A stretch of 64,000 nucleotides of DNA from an uncultured Odoribacter sp. (lineage in GTDB: Bacteria; Bacteroidota; Bacteroidia; Bacteroidales; Marinifilaceae), in the NCBI GenBank assembly GCA_910588375.1, contig CAJUQA010000015.1:1-64000 (forward strand), given 5' to 3'. The notes beneath the pieces are model-generated. The model had not been told where the DNA came from. It searched no databases and was given only the letters and a program-made list of their open reading frames with translations. Each line of letters begins with the position of its first letter. The stretch's first letter is position 1. The position numbers and the translations under genes are program-made. This document shows, piece by piece, positions 44,138 through 53,758 of this stretch.

Positions 44138-47100
44138 CTACTTCTCTACACAACGTACAAAGCAAGCATCGCTACTATTACCAGTAAATAATGTTCCTTG
44201 GGTAATATAGTTAAAATCAAAAGTAAAATAATTGATATCCCATCCTATAGCACTTTCACTTGTCCCTCTGACATTTTGCTTATTTTTCTGAAGCCAATAA
44301 ATCGCTCCCGGACGCATATACAAATCATAGAATAAAGGACGATAATTAAGAAAATCAGGCGCTCCATTGGGAGCTCCCGTATCCAAAGGCTTATCCCTTC
44401 CCGATGAATATCTCAATATTGCCGTACCACTTGCATCTGAACGTTTTCGATGTCCATATCCCGAAGCTCCTATTGGAAAAAATAAATTATCTCCGGTTTC
44501 TTTATGGTAAACAAAAATTCCCCGCATACCATATCCACCACCATTTGTTTGATGTTTATCATATCGGTGACCATATACCTCTTCCAATATCGTAAGCGTT
44601 TCCGTTGCATCATTACCGTACATTACCCCATAAGCATTCTCAACATTATCATCTGCATAAAGTTCTTCAAAATCCTCAAATGAAGCAACAGAAACCTTTT
44701 TCCCGGGGAAAAACGGAGAAATACTCGGTGCTGTAAATTCGGAAGTGATACTTTTAGAAGTTATTTCCGACCACAATTTAGTCTCGCTACTTCCCACAAC
44801 AATAAATGGAGTATTTACATGGTCTTTAAAATCTGCAGCTTTAACATCTATCCACGGAGATTTGTCATTTACATTATTGATTGCATCTATCGGCTGTCCC
44901 CAATTACCGAATTTGAACAACGAACCTTCTTCCAAAGGACATCCAGCTTCAAGGTTCCCCGCACGCATATTATTAGTATGCCAATAAGTTCCATTACCAA
45001 CTAAATCAATAGGAGCATTCCCCTGTCTAACAAAAATCAGATGAAAACAACTGTAATCATGATATTCCACCCGAATAATTGCACAACGATTCTCTGTCGC
45101 AGAGCAGGTTCCATTAAAATGAATCTTAAAATCGATAGGAGTACCCGTACTTCCCTTAACAGTATCATTTACACCGTCCAAATGAATCAATTTCGTATTA
45201 TCTATTATCGGATATGCTTTCCATTTTCCTTCAGAAGTAAACTCCTCAAAAGAAGTTGCCGCTTCCCTTGGCAATCGTTTTAATACTACATGAAAATCTT
45301 TATTATCATCATGTTTCCGCCAAACACCCTTAGGATTCACAACCCTACGCACTTGCATAATCCTTGCATTTTTTTCTATCTGTGTTCCATCTCCTAATTT
45401 TGCAACAAACTTGACATTCGCTTTCCGCTGATAGGCCACATAAGGGTTATTACCTGTATAAGCGGATTTTACCAACAACTGTTTGGCTCGAGTGTACATC
45501 GGTATTAAAAAATTCATATTCCCTTCATCATCAACAGAAACAGCATACTTTCCATCTCCCTCATCCGAATCATATTCCCCCTCTTCAACCCTATAATCCC
45601 TTGTTCCCCGCTGAGTATTATTCCAATAATTCATATTTAATCTATTTAAGCTAGAAATATCAGTATCCCCCGACATAGTTACTACTTTTGTTTGCGTTCT
45701 CCGCAAAGACAAAAAACCGTTCCAAGGATTAAGATTGGCACCTTTGGTTACATTCGGGTCCATATTTCTCCAATAATCCAATGCAGGAGCATTATAAGGC
45801 GCCCATGAATTCGTATCGATATTAGCTGTCAAACTTGTTAACTTTCTTCCTCCCGTATTCACTTTCACTGGCAACATCATTTTATGATTATACAAATAAG
45901 AAATATAATAAGGATCCGGAACCTGAATACTGGGTTCCGGCTCTTCATAATCAATATGCCAATCCGCATCGTTAGCAAACTGATTGAATTTCAGCGTTAG
46001 TTTATAATGATGATTACGTTCAGCATTATAATCCGTCGTAACATTCTTACCAAGCATAAAACGGTATTTAATATTGCCATTCCCTATACGCTCTTCATTA
46101 ATAGAGCGATAATACGCATCCACCTCAACATAAGTTCCACAGGGCACACCATCCTTAGAAAGATAACTATCAGTAGGATGCTTCTCCGTACCGGGGTGAT
46201 CCAACTCCCCATCCTTATTCGCATCCTGTCTTTTATCTTTATCCTCATGCACACCCTGCATATTCTCATAAAAGAAAAGCGCCCGTTCTGTTTCCGTATG
46301 AAACATTTTCTCATAACTATCCCCGTGCGGATAATAAGGACGTCCCCTTGTGACACGGGCCTCATAATTCTCATCAAAAACAGACTGCAAATCATACTTA
46401 ATCGTATCCCCATCCTGCAACTCCTCCTTTTCCGTTGGCGTATTACTATTTCCTAAAAAACAACTTTTAGGAATATCTTTAATCTGCACCGATTTAATAT
46501 ATATAAAAACCCCCTCCTTCAAACTCGAACCGTCAAATGCCAACGTCACTTTCGATGCCACCCGCCGAATTGCAGCACGCAACTCCATATTCTTCCGGTT
46601 AATAGTCAACTCATAATCATCATCACTATATACCCCCTTCTCCGTAAAATGCCCAAGCATCTGATTATTCTGCCTCACATCACTCTTCCAAGTCAAAGAA
46701 ATACCCTTCAACTTATCCACCGTCCCGACATCATACCCCTCAAGATCGCCCATATTGGCAACAGCATAAATATGATAACGCCCGTAAGGAATCGTCAAAT
46801 CAAACCGGGCATAAGGAGTTTTCGATTCAGCAATCACATCTTTTCCTGTCTTATTCGTACGATCCAACTCACCTTCCATATACCCCGACACTTTATCTGT
46901 ATCACTCCCTTTTATCTTATGACGGCTCACCAAATTTCCATCCAAGCCATATACAAAGACATAGAGGTTCTCTATTCTTTTTATCGCATCGCCGGCTGCC
47001 GCACGAGTAGTCAATGCAGGTACCAACGGTTTAAATTCCACAACGGCATTCACAGTCGTTTCTCCTTCCGGGATATCGTCAAAAGGGCGTATCTCCTCAT

Positions 47101-47185
47101 CTTCACAAGCTGTCATACCGATCAACAACATACAAAGAAAAACTACATAAATACTGTGTTTCATATTTTCAAATAATTTAATCAT
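44138..47185 (-). CDS. Large fimbrial tip-like lipoprotein (Mfa operon, DUF4906-like)
   Basis: A 1015-residue predicted lipoprotein: leader SIYVVFLCMLLIGMTAC with the lipobox at residues about 22-27. ATG codons at 47185 and 47164 both precede it; the first overlaps the stop of the upstream gene by 4 bases. Residues about 45-430 resemble the FimB/Mfa2 fold (VNAVVEFKPLVPAL, RIENLYVFVYGLDGNLVS, YGRYHIYAVANMGD). The C-terminal 550 residues include Trp/Gly-rich domains with YGMRGIFVYHKETGDNLFFPIG, as in fimbrial tip or minor subunits. As the last gene of the operon it probably encodes a tip adhesin (inference). Confidence 0.75.
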   Translation of the reverse strand: MIKLFENMKHSIYVVFLCMLLIGMTACEDEEIRPFDDIPEGETTVNAVVEFKPLVPALTTRAAAGDAIKRIENLYVFVYGLDGNLVSRHKIKGSDTDKVSGYMEGELDRTNKTGKDVIAESKTPYARFDLTIPYGRYHIYAVANMGDLEGYDVGTVDKLKGISLTWKSDVRQNNQMLGHFTEKGVYSDDDYELTINRKNMELRAAIRRVASKVTLAFDGSSLKEGVFIYIKSVQIKDIPKSCFLGNSNTPTEKEELQDGDTIKYDLQSVFDENYEARVTRGRPYYPHGDSYEKMFHTETERALFFYENMQGVHEDKDKRQDANKDGELDHPGTEKHPTDSYLSKDGVPCGTYVEVDAYYRSINEERIGNGNIKYRFMLGKNVTTDYNAERNHHYKLTLKFNQFANDADWHIDYEEPEPSIQVPDPYYISYLYNHKMMLPVKVNTGGRKLTSLTANIDTNSWAPYNAPALDYWRNMDPNVTKGANLNPWNGFLSLRRTQTKVVTMSGDTDISSLNRLNMNYWNNTQRGTRDYRVEEGEYDSDEGDGKYAVSVDDEGNMNFLIPMYTRAKQLLVKSAYTGNNPYVAYQRKANVKFVAKLGDGTQIEKNARIMQVRRVVNPKGVWRKHDDNKDFHVVLKRLPREAATSFEEFTSEGKWKAYPIIDNTKLIHLDGVNDTVKGSTGTPIDFKIHFNGTCSATENRCAIIRVEYHDYSCFHLIFVRQGNAPIDLVGNGTYWHTNNMRAGNLEAGCPLEEGSLFKFGNWGQPIDAINNVNDKSPWIDVKAADFKDHVNTPFIVVGSSETKLWSEITSKSITSEFTAPSISPFFPGKKVSVASFEDFEELYADDNVENAYGVMYGNDATETLTILEEVYGHRYDKHQTNGGGYGMRGIFVYHKETGDNLFFPIGASGYGHRKRSDASGTAILRYSSGRDKPLDTGAPNGAPDFLNYRPLFYDLYMRPGAIYWLQKNKQNVRGTSESAIGWDINYFTFDFNYITQGTLFTGNSSDACFVRCVEK

Positions 47186-48288
47186 AATCCAAAATCCGGT
47201 TCAAGAGGCACACTCACATAAGGATGTACATGCACTTCCCACTTTACATCCAAATCATGTTTAATCGTGGCATGTACCACAACATGAGTATTACGCCGCA
47301 AAAACTCTGGTAATTCAGGAAAATATTCAAAAGAAGTCCTCCACCAATCCGAACCGAAATCATCACACTGCAATTTCAACGCCAATTTATAATTCAAATT
47401 TCTATTCCCTTCCTCCTCCTCCCCATCTTCATATTTTCCTTCCAATAAATAAATCGGTTTCTCGCCAGCTTCCTCTAATAAATTTACATCAGTCATATTG
47501 GCGCCCAATGCTATAGGCACCACAAAATCATGTTTAAAAAGATAGTATTCATTACTGCCGTTCACAGAAGGAACAACAAAAAAATCATCATCAAACTCCC
47601 TCGGCACAAAATATTCCTGATGCGCCATTTTTTCCATCTCCAAACCGACAATATTAAAATTCTTATCACTCAGGTTTGTCACATAATAACTAAACTTCAC
47701 AGCTGCACGTCTGACCGTAAGTTCCACGCTCATCGTATGCTCCTGCCCATCGGCCGTATAACGCGGCACTTCCACCTGATGCACGTCGCTCATCGGCAAG
47801 GGACCTGTCAATTGCTCTGTTTCTCCGTTTAAAGTAACGACTATATCATAAACGGCATTTACCGGAAATAAGTCTCCTGCTTCAATCCCTGAAAAATCAT
47901 AAGGAACCACCGGCTTCACAACACCATTCTCCTCTGTTTTCCTCGAATACTCATTGACAATAAGAAAAATTCGTTTTTTTTCTCCGCTGACAATCTCTTC
48001 AAACTCACACATGCGCTCTGTTGCAGGCATCTGTTCCAAATCTATATACTCCATTTTTTCGACAATCCCACTCGGACGCACAATAATCACCCGCAAAGTA
48101 TGCATCTTTTCTTCATCATACTCCGCAACAGAATAATCCGCCCGTGTTTGGGGGTGTATATCGGACAAACCGACATTGATTTTCAATGTCATCAAAGCCG
48201 GACTCTCCTCTACATACTCGCTTTTGCTGCAACCTGTCATCCCCAGGAATACTACACACAAAAACACAATATATACCGACTTATTCAT
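47182..48288 (-). CDS. FimB/Mfa2-family fimbrial subunit (lipoprotein)
   Basis: A 368-residue predicted lipoprotein (FLCVVFLGMTGC lipobox). The N-terminal domain has the transthyretin-like pattern of FimB/Mfa2 proteins (LMTLKINVGLSDIHP, HTLRVIIVRPSGIVEKMEYI, KRIFLIVNEYS), and the C-terminal domain shows VRRAAVKFSYYVTNLS and KWEVHVHPYV. It would be an accessory or minor subunit in the fimbria. It lies one base from the upstream anchor gene and overlaps the downstream tip gene by 4 bases. Confidence 0.82.
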   Translation of the reverse strand: MNKSVYIVFLCVVFLGMTGCSKSEYVEESPALMTLKINVGLSDIHPQTRADYSVAEYDEEKMHTLRVIIVRPSGIVEKMEYIDLEQMPATERMCEFEEIVSGEKKRIFLIVNEYSRKTEENGVVKPVVPYDFSGIEAGDLFPVNAVYDIVVTLNGETEQLTGPLPMSDVHQVEVPRYTADGQEHTMSVELTVRRAAVKFSYYVTNLSDKNFNIVGLEMEKMAHQEYFVPREFDDDFFVVPSVNGSNEYYLFKHDFVVPIALGANMTDVNLLEEAGEKPIYLLEGKYEDGEEEEGNRNLNYKLALKLQCDDFGSDWWRTSFEYFPELPEFLRRNTHVVVHATIKHDLDVKWEVHVHPYVSVPLEPDFGL

Positions 48289-48289
48289 T

Positions 48290-49306
48290 TTAAAAATCCG
48301 TTTCGTTAAGCCTTACCGTCCAATCGTTAATTTTTATATAAGTCTGTACCCATCTTTTCTGGGAATCCAACAAAAAGAGCATCGACCATTCACTTTGACG
48401 ATCGAGAAATTCCTGTGCATCCATCTTGGCATAAAGATCGCTTTTATACAACATCAAATACTTCAACAAAGGAATATCGATCACCTCCTCTCCCGTCTCC
48501 GTACTTTTTATCAACAAAACCGGAGAATGCGTCATCATGAGCCGCGACACAGACAATTCCGCATAAGCCCCTATCACCTCCCTTCCGGCTTCATCCACTC
48601 CTATAAGCGTATTTCCCTGCGTCCAAGGCGTATATACTATCTCACCATTCTCTATCAAATCATTATCCGCCCCGAAAAGCGTATTATCATCCGTAATCGA
48701 AAACGTAAAATCCTTAGCATAAATCGGTTGTTGTGTATTAACATCCTGCAATACAATACGAATATTATTCGTATTCTTCATCATCTCCACCCTACCCTCT
48801 TGGTAAAGATCAGCAGTTTCCAGTTTCAGCTCCCCCCAATAAAAACCATGCAGATTCCGTTTAGCTGAATCCTCCTGATTTCTACATTCCTCTTTCATCA
48901 ACACTCGACGTTCATCAAACCAAGAAGCTGAATCAATTGCTTCTGTCAAAGCAAAAGAACTCTTCTCGCATGCCAGACCGCCATATGCCACAAAATGATA
49001 AAGTCCCTCCGGCAAATCCAAGCGCATCCTATAATTCTCATCAGCTAATATTTCTGTCGTTTCCGTATGTGTAGCGACATACTTTCCCGTACTATCATAT
49101 ACCAGCAATGTCAGACAATCTACTTTTTTAGTGAACGCATTGGCATATAACATATTATAATCATATACAAAACGCAAAGACACCCCGTGAGGACACGCCT
49201 CCAAATCATCGTAAATTCTTTCGCACGAAGACAGGGCGACGAGCAGCAGGAAGACAAATGCCATTCCCGTCCAACGCAAAATCATACCTCGTTTCATCCC
49301 TTTCAT
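48290..49306 (-). CDS. FimB/Mfa2-type fimbrial anchor protein
   Basis: A 338-residue predicted lipoprotein (VFLLLVALSSC). Directly after the lipobox comes RIYDDLEACPHGVSLRFVYDY and then NMLYANAF, the clear hallmark of Mfa2-type anchors, which end fimbrial polymerisation and hold the base in the outer membrane. The C-terminal half carries LSVSRLMMTHSPVLLIKS. It lies 6 bases after the major subunit gene, matching the mfa1-mfa2 order. Confidence 0.88.
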   Translation of the reverse strand: MKGMKRGMILRWTGMAFVFLLLVALSSCERIYDDLEACPHGVSLRFVYDYNMLYANAFTKKVDCLTLLVYDSTGKYVATHTETTEILADENYRMRLDLPEGLYHFVAYGGLACEKSSFALTEAIDSASWFDERRVLMKEECRNQEDSAKRNLHGFYWGELKLETADLYQEGRVEMMKNTNNIRIVLQDVNTQQPIYAKDFTFSITDDNTLFGADNDLIENGEIVYTPWTQGNTLIGVDEAGREVIGAYAELSVSRLMMTHSPVLLIKSTETGEEVIDIPLLKYLMLYKSDLYAKMDAQEFLDRQSEWSMLFLLDSQKRWVQTYIKINDWTVRLNETDF

Positions 49307-49312
49307 GATTGA

Positions 49313-51319
49313 TTAAAATATAATATTATTCAACCGAACAGTCCAAGGCAAAACCTTAACATCCACAGAAAAATACAATTTCCCCACCTCATCGGGAGTA
49401 TCAGGCGTTGGCTTCTCCGGATCATTATCGGAAAAACGCGGATGTCCCAAACGATGAATTTCAGTTACAGACAACTTGTACACATTATTACGCACCACGG
49501 CAAATTCCATGGGCCCCATTACACCGTTCCTCCCGTTATTATTATGCCGATTCCAATAATAATAATAAAAATAATAGCCGGGACCATAAGTTTCTTCCCT
49601 CTGTTGATCGGGTCTGTAATCATCCGTATCGTTACTTGCCTGATACAACGTAAATCCCATAGCCGTAGCTGCTTTACGGAATGCCTTCAATGCTTCGTCT
49701 TTCGTCGTCTGAGCCACATCCGAATTATTTATCCTCACCAAATCCTGATACAAATCATCAACAGATTTGTTACTTCCTTCCACTTTATCATGAACAGCAG
49801 CATATATAGTAGATCCCGGTCTTTCTTCACTATACGACTTCACTTGATTATTCCATCCGACAAACAAATTACCCTCAAACTGATAAAGAATCGGATAATC
49901 AACCCCCTCCACACTATAAACATAAACTTGTCCCCGCAAATTATCTGGTACCTTATATTTTCCATTGACAGCCTGCCTGAGAATCTCATTGACAGTATTA
50001 TCATTTTCATCAATAAAAAGTTTTCCCTTAAATACAACACCGGTAGATACTGCATTTGTCTGATAATCATCATGTGAAACCGTATTCTCCGTCACATATC
50101 GCCAAATATGATATCCGGATTTATCCGTTCCGGCCGCTTCCCCACTCCAATTACCACCTTCTCCAAGCACATCATCATCCCCGTTTATTACAGCATTAAT
50201 ATTCCAGTTATTCCAAAAATAACGACTGTGTTCGTCAATCGTACCGTCATCATTAAATAAACGGAAATTAAAATATTCGTCCAAGCCTAAGTCTGCTGGA
50301 GTCTTTCCTTCTATATTTTCATGTTTGTGCATTTTCTCTGCATCAACATCCACGACATGATTATTTACACCTTCCACGCCGCAAAGCACTGGAGAACCAT
50401 GACCGTCAGACTGATTTGAAACACGCCGCAAATAATAAAAATGTTTGCTCATATTCACCAAAGCCATTCGAACCAATTGTACACGCAAAGTACCGCCCTG
50501 CATACCATTCACCCCATCTACAACATAAGTATTGGGCGCTGTACTTGCCGGACTTCCATCTTTAAAATCAAAACGGGCAACAGAACGCTCCACCGCAACA
50601 ACTTTATTAAATTCAAGCGGAGTATTTACTTCTGCATAATTCACCAACCACTCATCAAAAGTATGCGGTATGGTTACTCCAACAAGCTCTGCATTCGACA
50701 TCAAAAAACTCCCTTTCGCCCAAATAGAACGATTGCTCCCGTCCGTCGCTCCAATCACATCTCCTCCGGGTTCATAATTCTTTCCTATTACTTCACAATA
50801 CGCATTCACCCAATCGCTCGGTTTATTCTCATCATGCTTGTCAAAAACATTCAACAAATCTTTAGGAGGATTGCAATAAGCAAACACACGGATATTTTCA
50901 TCTCCTTGAGGCAGGGAAACCGAACGGTTTCCTCCAGTCTTCCTGTCATAATATTTGGAAAGTGCCGTCTGAGTAATAGCCGCCGTCGCAGACACCAATC
51001 CATCCTCCTTCACCGACAAAGCCCCGGCCAAACCATGCGCAATATAGGTACAATCCCGCTCTGCCAACACCAGTAAAAGGCTACTCACCTTATTTTCATA
51101 ATCCTGTCCTGTTTCTATTCCACTCTCCGTTCCACCACCTTCATGTGTCACACTACGAGTACTCGGAGCAGACGGAAGTTTTAAACTAACATTCATATAC
51201 ACAACACTTTTATCATCTATCGGCTCCCACTCTTGTTCCAAAGTTTCGGAATGCTTGGTACACCCTGCTATCGCAACGACAACAAAGAAAAACACGAAAA
51301 ACTTACTCCAAAATTTCAT
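49313..51319 (-). CDS. Mfa1-family major fimbrial subunit
   Basis: A 668-residue predicted lipoprotein (FFVFFFVVVAIAGC lipobox). Mature N-terminus: KSVVYMNVSLKLPSAPSTRS, then ENKVSSLLLVLAERD. The arginine after SAPST resembles the gingipain-like maturation site of Mfa/FimA subunits. The C-terminal part has YYFYYYYWNRHNNNGRNG and ends VDVKVLPWTVRLNNIIF, a donor-strand-like segment typical of type V pili. It is larger than P. gingivalis Mfa1 and is probably the shaft subunit. It lies between the DUF3868 gene and the anchor gene. Confidence 0.83.
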   Translation of the reverse strand: MKFWSKFFVFFFVVVAIAGCTKHSETLEQEWEPIDDKSVVYMNVSLKLPSAPSTRSVTHEGGGTESGIETGQDYENKVSSLLLVLAERDCTYIAHGLAGALSVKEDGLVSATAAITQTALSKYYDRKTGGNRSVSLPQGDENIRVFAYCNPPKDLLNVFDKHDENKPSDWVNAYCEVIGKNYEPGGDVIGATDGSNRSIWAKGSFLMSNAELVGVTIPHTFDEWLVNYAEVNTPLEFNKVVAVERSVARFDFKDGSPASTAPNTYVVDGVNGMQGGTLRVQLVRMALVNMSKHFYYLRRVSNQSDGHGSPVLCGVEGVNNHVVDVDAEKMHKHENIEGKTPADLGLDEYFNFRLFNDDGTIDEHSRYFWNNWNINAVINGDDDVLGEGGNWSGEAAGTDKSGYHIWRYVTENTVSHDDYQTNAVSTGVVFKGKLFIDENDNTVNEILRQAVNGKYKVPDNLRGQVYVYSVEGVDYPILYQFEGNLFVGWNNQVKSYSEERPGSTIYAAVHDKVEGSNKSVDDLYQDLVRINNSDVAQTTKDEALKAFRKAATAMGFTLYQASNDTDDYRPDQQREETYGPGYYFYYYYWNRHNNNGRNGVMGPMEFAVVRNNVYKLSVTEIHRLGHPRFSDNDPEKPTPDTPDEVGKLYFSVDVKVLPWTVRLNNIIF

Positions 51320-51340
51320 ATCGTTTTATTTTAATAATGA

Positions 51341-52759
51341 TTATTTCCTGATTTTTTCCAACTGTTTCAAAGCCTCCACCGCTTGAGACACTCCTGCCCG
51401 CTGCGCTTCGGAAAACAACTTGGCAGCCGTATCGTAATCACGATTTAACGCTGCGAAGATAGCCCGCGCATAAGTAGCCTCAATACTCGTTCCAGCCTTA
51501 ACAAGATAACGTGCGGCATTCTTGACATCTCCCAATCCCATCGCCGTATTAGCAGCATTCAAATTAGCAGTTTCATCCTCCGGAAACATACGCACGGCAA
51601 TTGCAAACACCTCGTTATACTCATCACTACCCGGAACACACTCCTGAGCTACAAGAAACAATTCCTGTAAACTCAATTTCTGAGGTTCCGTCATCATCAA
51701 ACGGCGAATTTCTGCAATATCCGTATAAGTACGCACACTATACCGCACCGCATAATCTGAATGACGCAACCCGGGGTATACATTTCTATATAGATAAGCA
51801 TAATCCGCCGGATAACGCTTTTTCAACTCATACTCCTTGATATCCGGCTCCATTCCATTATCAATCACCTCCAGAATTCCCGCTTTGTTAGGTAAATCCG
51901 ATGCTTCCACAAACCTGCGCAAGCCTTCCCAATCCTCCGCTTCATAATCCGTAGACACTAAAGTGTCTGCAAACTCATAGAGTTTACACACATACTGTTT
52001 CAACGTTGCAGTACGCCCCTTAGCCAAACGTACATTATTGGCATACACACCCTCTGGAGAAGCAAACCCTTTAATAAACACCGAAATTATACGCGTATCA
52101 GCATCATTACACACCACATCTATGGTATTGCGAATCTTTTGCAATTCCACATAATTATCTCGATAATTTTCATTAATATAAGTACGGTTAACCGGAAAAT
52201 CAATATAGGCAGATCCTTTCATTTCCCGCACTTTCACCGCCTCCACCTCAGGTGGTAAATAAACAAAAACAGGATTGAACTCTTTCGGCTTGAAATCCAA
52301 AGAAGTTAATATCTCGTCATTCGTCACCAACACCTCACAACGACATCCGCACTCCCCCTCATCCATCATCAGAATCGCACTTGCCATCCACCCCTCATAA
52401 CCTACAACAGCCCGATAATCCACCAGCGTATCACTCTTCCTATAAAGAACCAACACATTATCCGAAACAGTGTCATTCCGCTGATGATAATAATAACGGT
52501 TCCGTCCCGCAACCACCACCGACGGCAGACGTAAAGAATCCTTACCATTACGCAAAACAGGCGTCAACACCAATTCGCGGTTCATTTTCAACTCCAATCC
52601 CGACACATCCAGACTCATCGAAACAAAAAGATTACCCTCCGTATGGGCAATATCAAGACCCGTCACATTCACCCGTCCCTCCATCAAAACCTGAGCCCGT
52701 GAAAAAGTTGCCGTCAACAACGCCAACAAACACATCATACATACTCTATTCATCATCAT
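51341..52759 (-). CDS. DUF3868 / OmpA-like fimbrial operon protein
   Basis: A 472-residue protein with a signal peptide (MCLLALLTATFSRAQ). Residues about 20-180 match the DUF3868 pattern (VLMEGRVNVTGLDIAH, LELKMNRELVLTPVLRNG). Residues about 195-300 resemble an OmpA-type peptidoglycan-binding domain (VFIKGFASPEGVYANNVRLAKGR in two parts). The C-terminal 130 residues look TPR-like (AAKLFSEAQRAG). It would be a periplasmic or outer-membrane accessory of fimbrial assembly. It is the second gene of the operon. Confidence 0.83.
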   Translation of the reverse strand: MMMNRVCMMCLLALLTATFSRAQVLMEGRVNVTGLDIAHTEGNLFVSMSLDVSGLELKMNRELVLTPVLRNGKDSLRLPSVVVAGRNRYYYHQRNDTVSDNVLVLYRKSDTLVDYRAVVGYEGWMASAILMMDEGECGCRCEVLVTNDEILTSLDFKPKEFNPVFVYLPPEVEAVKVREMKGSAYIDFPVNRTYINENYRDNYVELQKIRNTIDVVCNDADTRIISVFIKGFASPEGVYANNVRLAKGRTATLKQYVCKLYEFADTLVSTDYEAEDWEGLRRFVEASDLPNKAGILEVIDNGMEPDIKEYELKKRYPADYAYLYRNVYPGLRHSDYAVRYSVRTYTDIAEIRRLMMTEPQKLSLQELFLVAQECVPGSDEYNEVFAIAVRMFPEDETANLNAANTAMGLGDVKNAARYLVKAGTSIEATYARAIFAALNRDYDTAAKLFSEAQRAGVSQAVEALKQLEKIRK

Positions 52760-52765
52760 CTTTCT

Positions 52766-53362
52766 TTAAAAAGTATATAACAAATTAACCGCCGCCTTCG
52801 TGGGACCGATATAATTATGTGCCTTACCCTCCGACAACTTCTTACCGCAATTGGCACACGGATAAGAATCATAACGCGTATATATCCATCCCAAACCGAT
52901 TTCACCCTCCACATTCCAATGCTTCCCCAAAATCCAATCATAACCATAAGCAAATCCTGCACCCGCCATCCATCCTTGATAACGCTTTTTGCCCACCTTT
53001 GAAAAATCACTCCCCCAAAAACGCACATGATTCTTCACTCCTCCCACATTAAACTGTCCTCCCAACACATGTCCCCCCACAAAATGACCAGCAAAACGAT
53101 CGCAAAACCAATAACGGGCCTCCGGCTGAATCAACCAATGCTTCCAGCGTCGTTCATGTGAAAGCGTCCAACCGTTATAATTTACCGACACATCCAACGT
53201 CCAACGGGGTGCCAATCCGAACTCTACACCTGCATTAGCAGTCAAAGCAGGCAGATCGTAAAGCAAATTTGTCTTGACTGCAATTTTCTGACACTTTACC
53301 TCTGTAATGAAAAAAAATCCTACAAACAAGACAACATAAAATTTTAAAATCCGTTTTACCAT
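52766..53362 (-). CDS. DUF3575 outer-membrane protein, first gene of the fimbrial operon
   Basis: A 198-residue protein with a signal peptide (FYVVLFVGFFFITEVKC). Then comes KIAVKTNLLYDLPALTANAG and VEFGLAPRWTLDVSVNYNGW, followed by beta-strand-like stretches and a terminal KAAVNLLYTF, the DUF3575 pattern. It probably forms a small outer-membrane barrel and commonly opens Mfa-type operons. Its upstream region contains no promoter consensus pointing toward it in the present orientation, only the first inverted repeat of segment D. Confidence 0.85.
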   Translation of the reverse strand: MVKRILKFYVVLFVGFFFITEVKCQKIAVKTNLLYDLPALTANAGVEFGLAPRWTLDVSVNYNGWTLSHERRWKHWLIQPEARYWFCDRFAGHFVGGHVLGGQFNVGGVKNHVRFWGSDFSKVGKKRYQGWMAGAGFAYGYDWILGKHWNVEGEIGLGWIYTRYDSYPCANCGKKLSEGKAHNYIGPTKAAVNLLYTF

Positions 53363-53398
53363 ATTATGTATTCATTAATTATATCATTTAAAACACCG

Positions 53399-53667
53399 TC
53401 TCTTCATAAGAGACGGATTTTATTTAAAATAAATTAATAATACATTGAAATAAAATGAATTACACATATAAGAAAATATTAACTCATTCAACATTTTTCG
53501 TTTTTGTTTATCAAAACATCTTCTCTGACGTCTTGAAATACATTAAGAAATCTCCATTTTTCAATTTCATTTCCGTCTCTTATGAAGAGATTTTTTGCTA
53601 TAACGTTGCAGTATTTGTATAAATATGTAAATTTGCGATTGTAATACTTCTGTCTCTTATGAAGAGA
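53399..53667. promoter_or_regulatory. Candidate invertible promoter D (fimbriae versus recombinase), with three sites
   Basis: The 19-base motif TCCGTCTCTTATGAAGAGA occurs at 53572-53590, one mismatch at 53649-53667 (both plus), and inverted at 53399-53417. Each is itself a near-palindrome with an off-centre ATG/CAT core. A consensus promoter lies between the second and third sites: TTG (53606-53608), 19 bases, TAAATTTG (53628-53635), pointing right to the recombinase gene. Inversion between the first and third sites (269 bp) would point it at the fimbrial operon. No promoter facing left was found. Confidence 0.72.
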
Positions 53668-53758
53668 TGATTGGCAACTCGTCAAATCAGGATGAACGAC
53701 ATTTTTCTTTTTTTGCTGTTAAAATTGAAAAGGAACAAATTTTCTTGATGCAAAATAT

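Noticed and set aside
53488..53685. 65-residue minus-strand ORF within switch D
   Set aside because: It overlaps the second and third recombination sites and the promoter and has no recognisable features.
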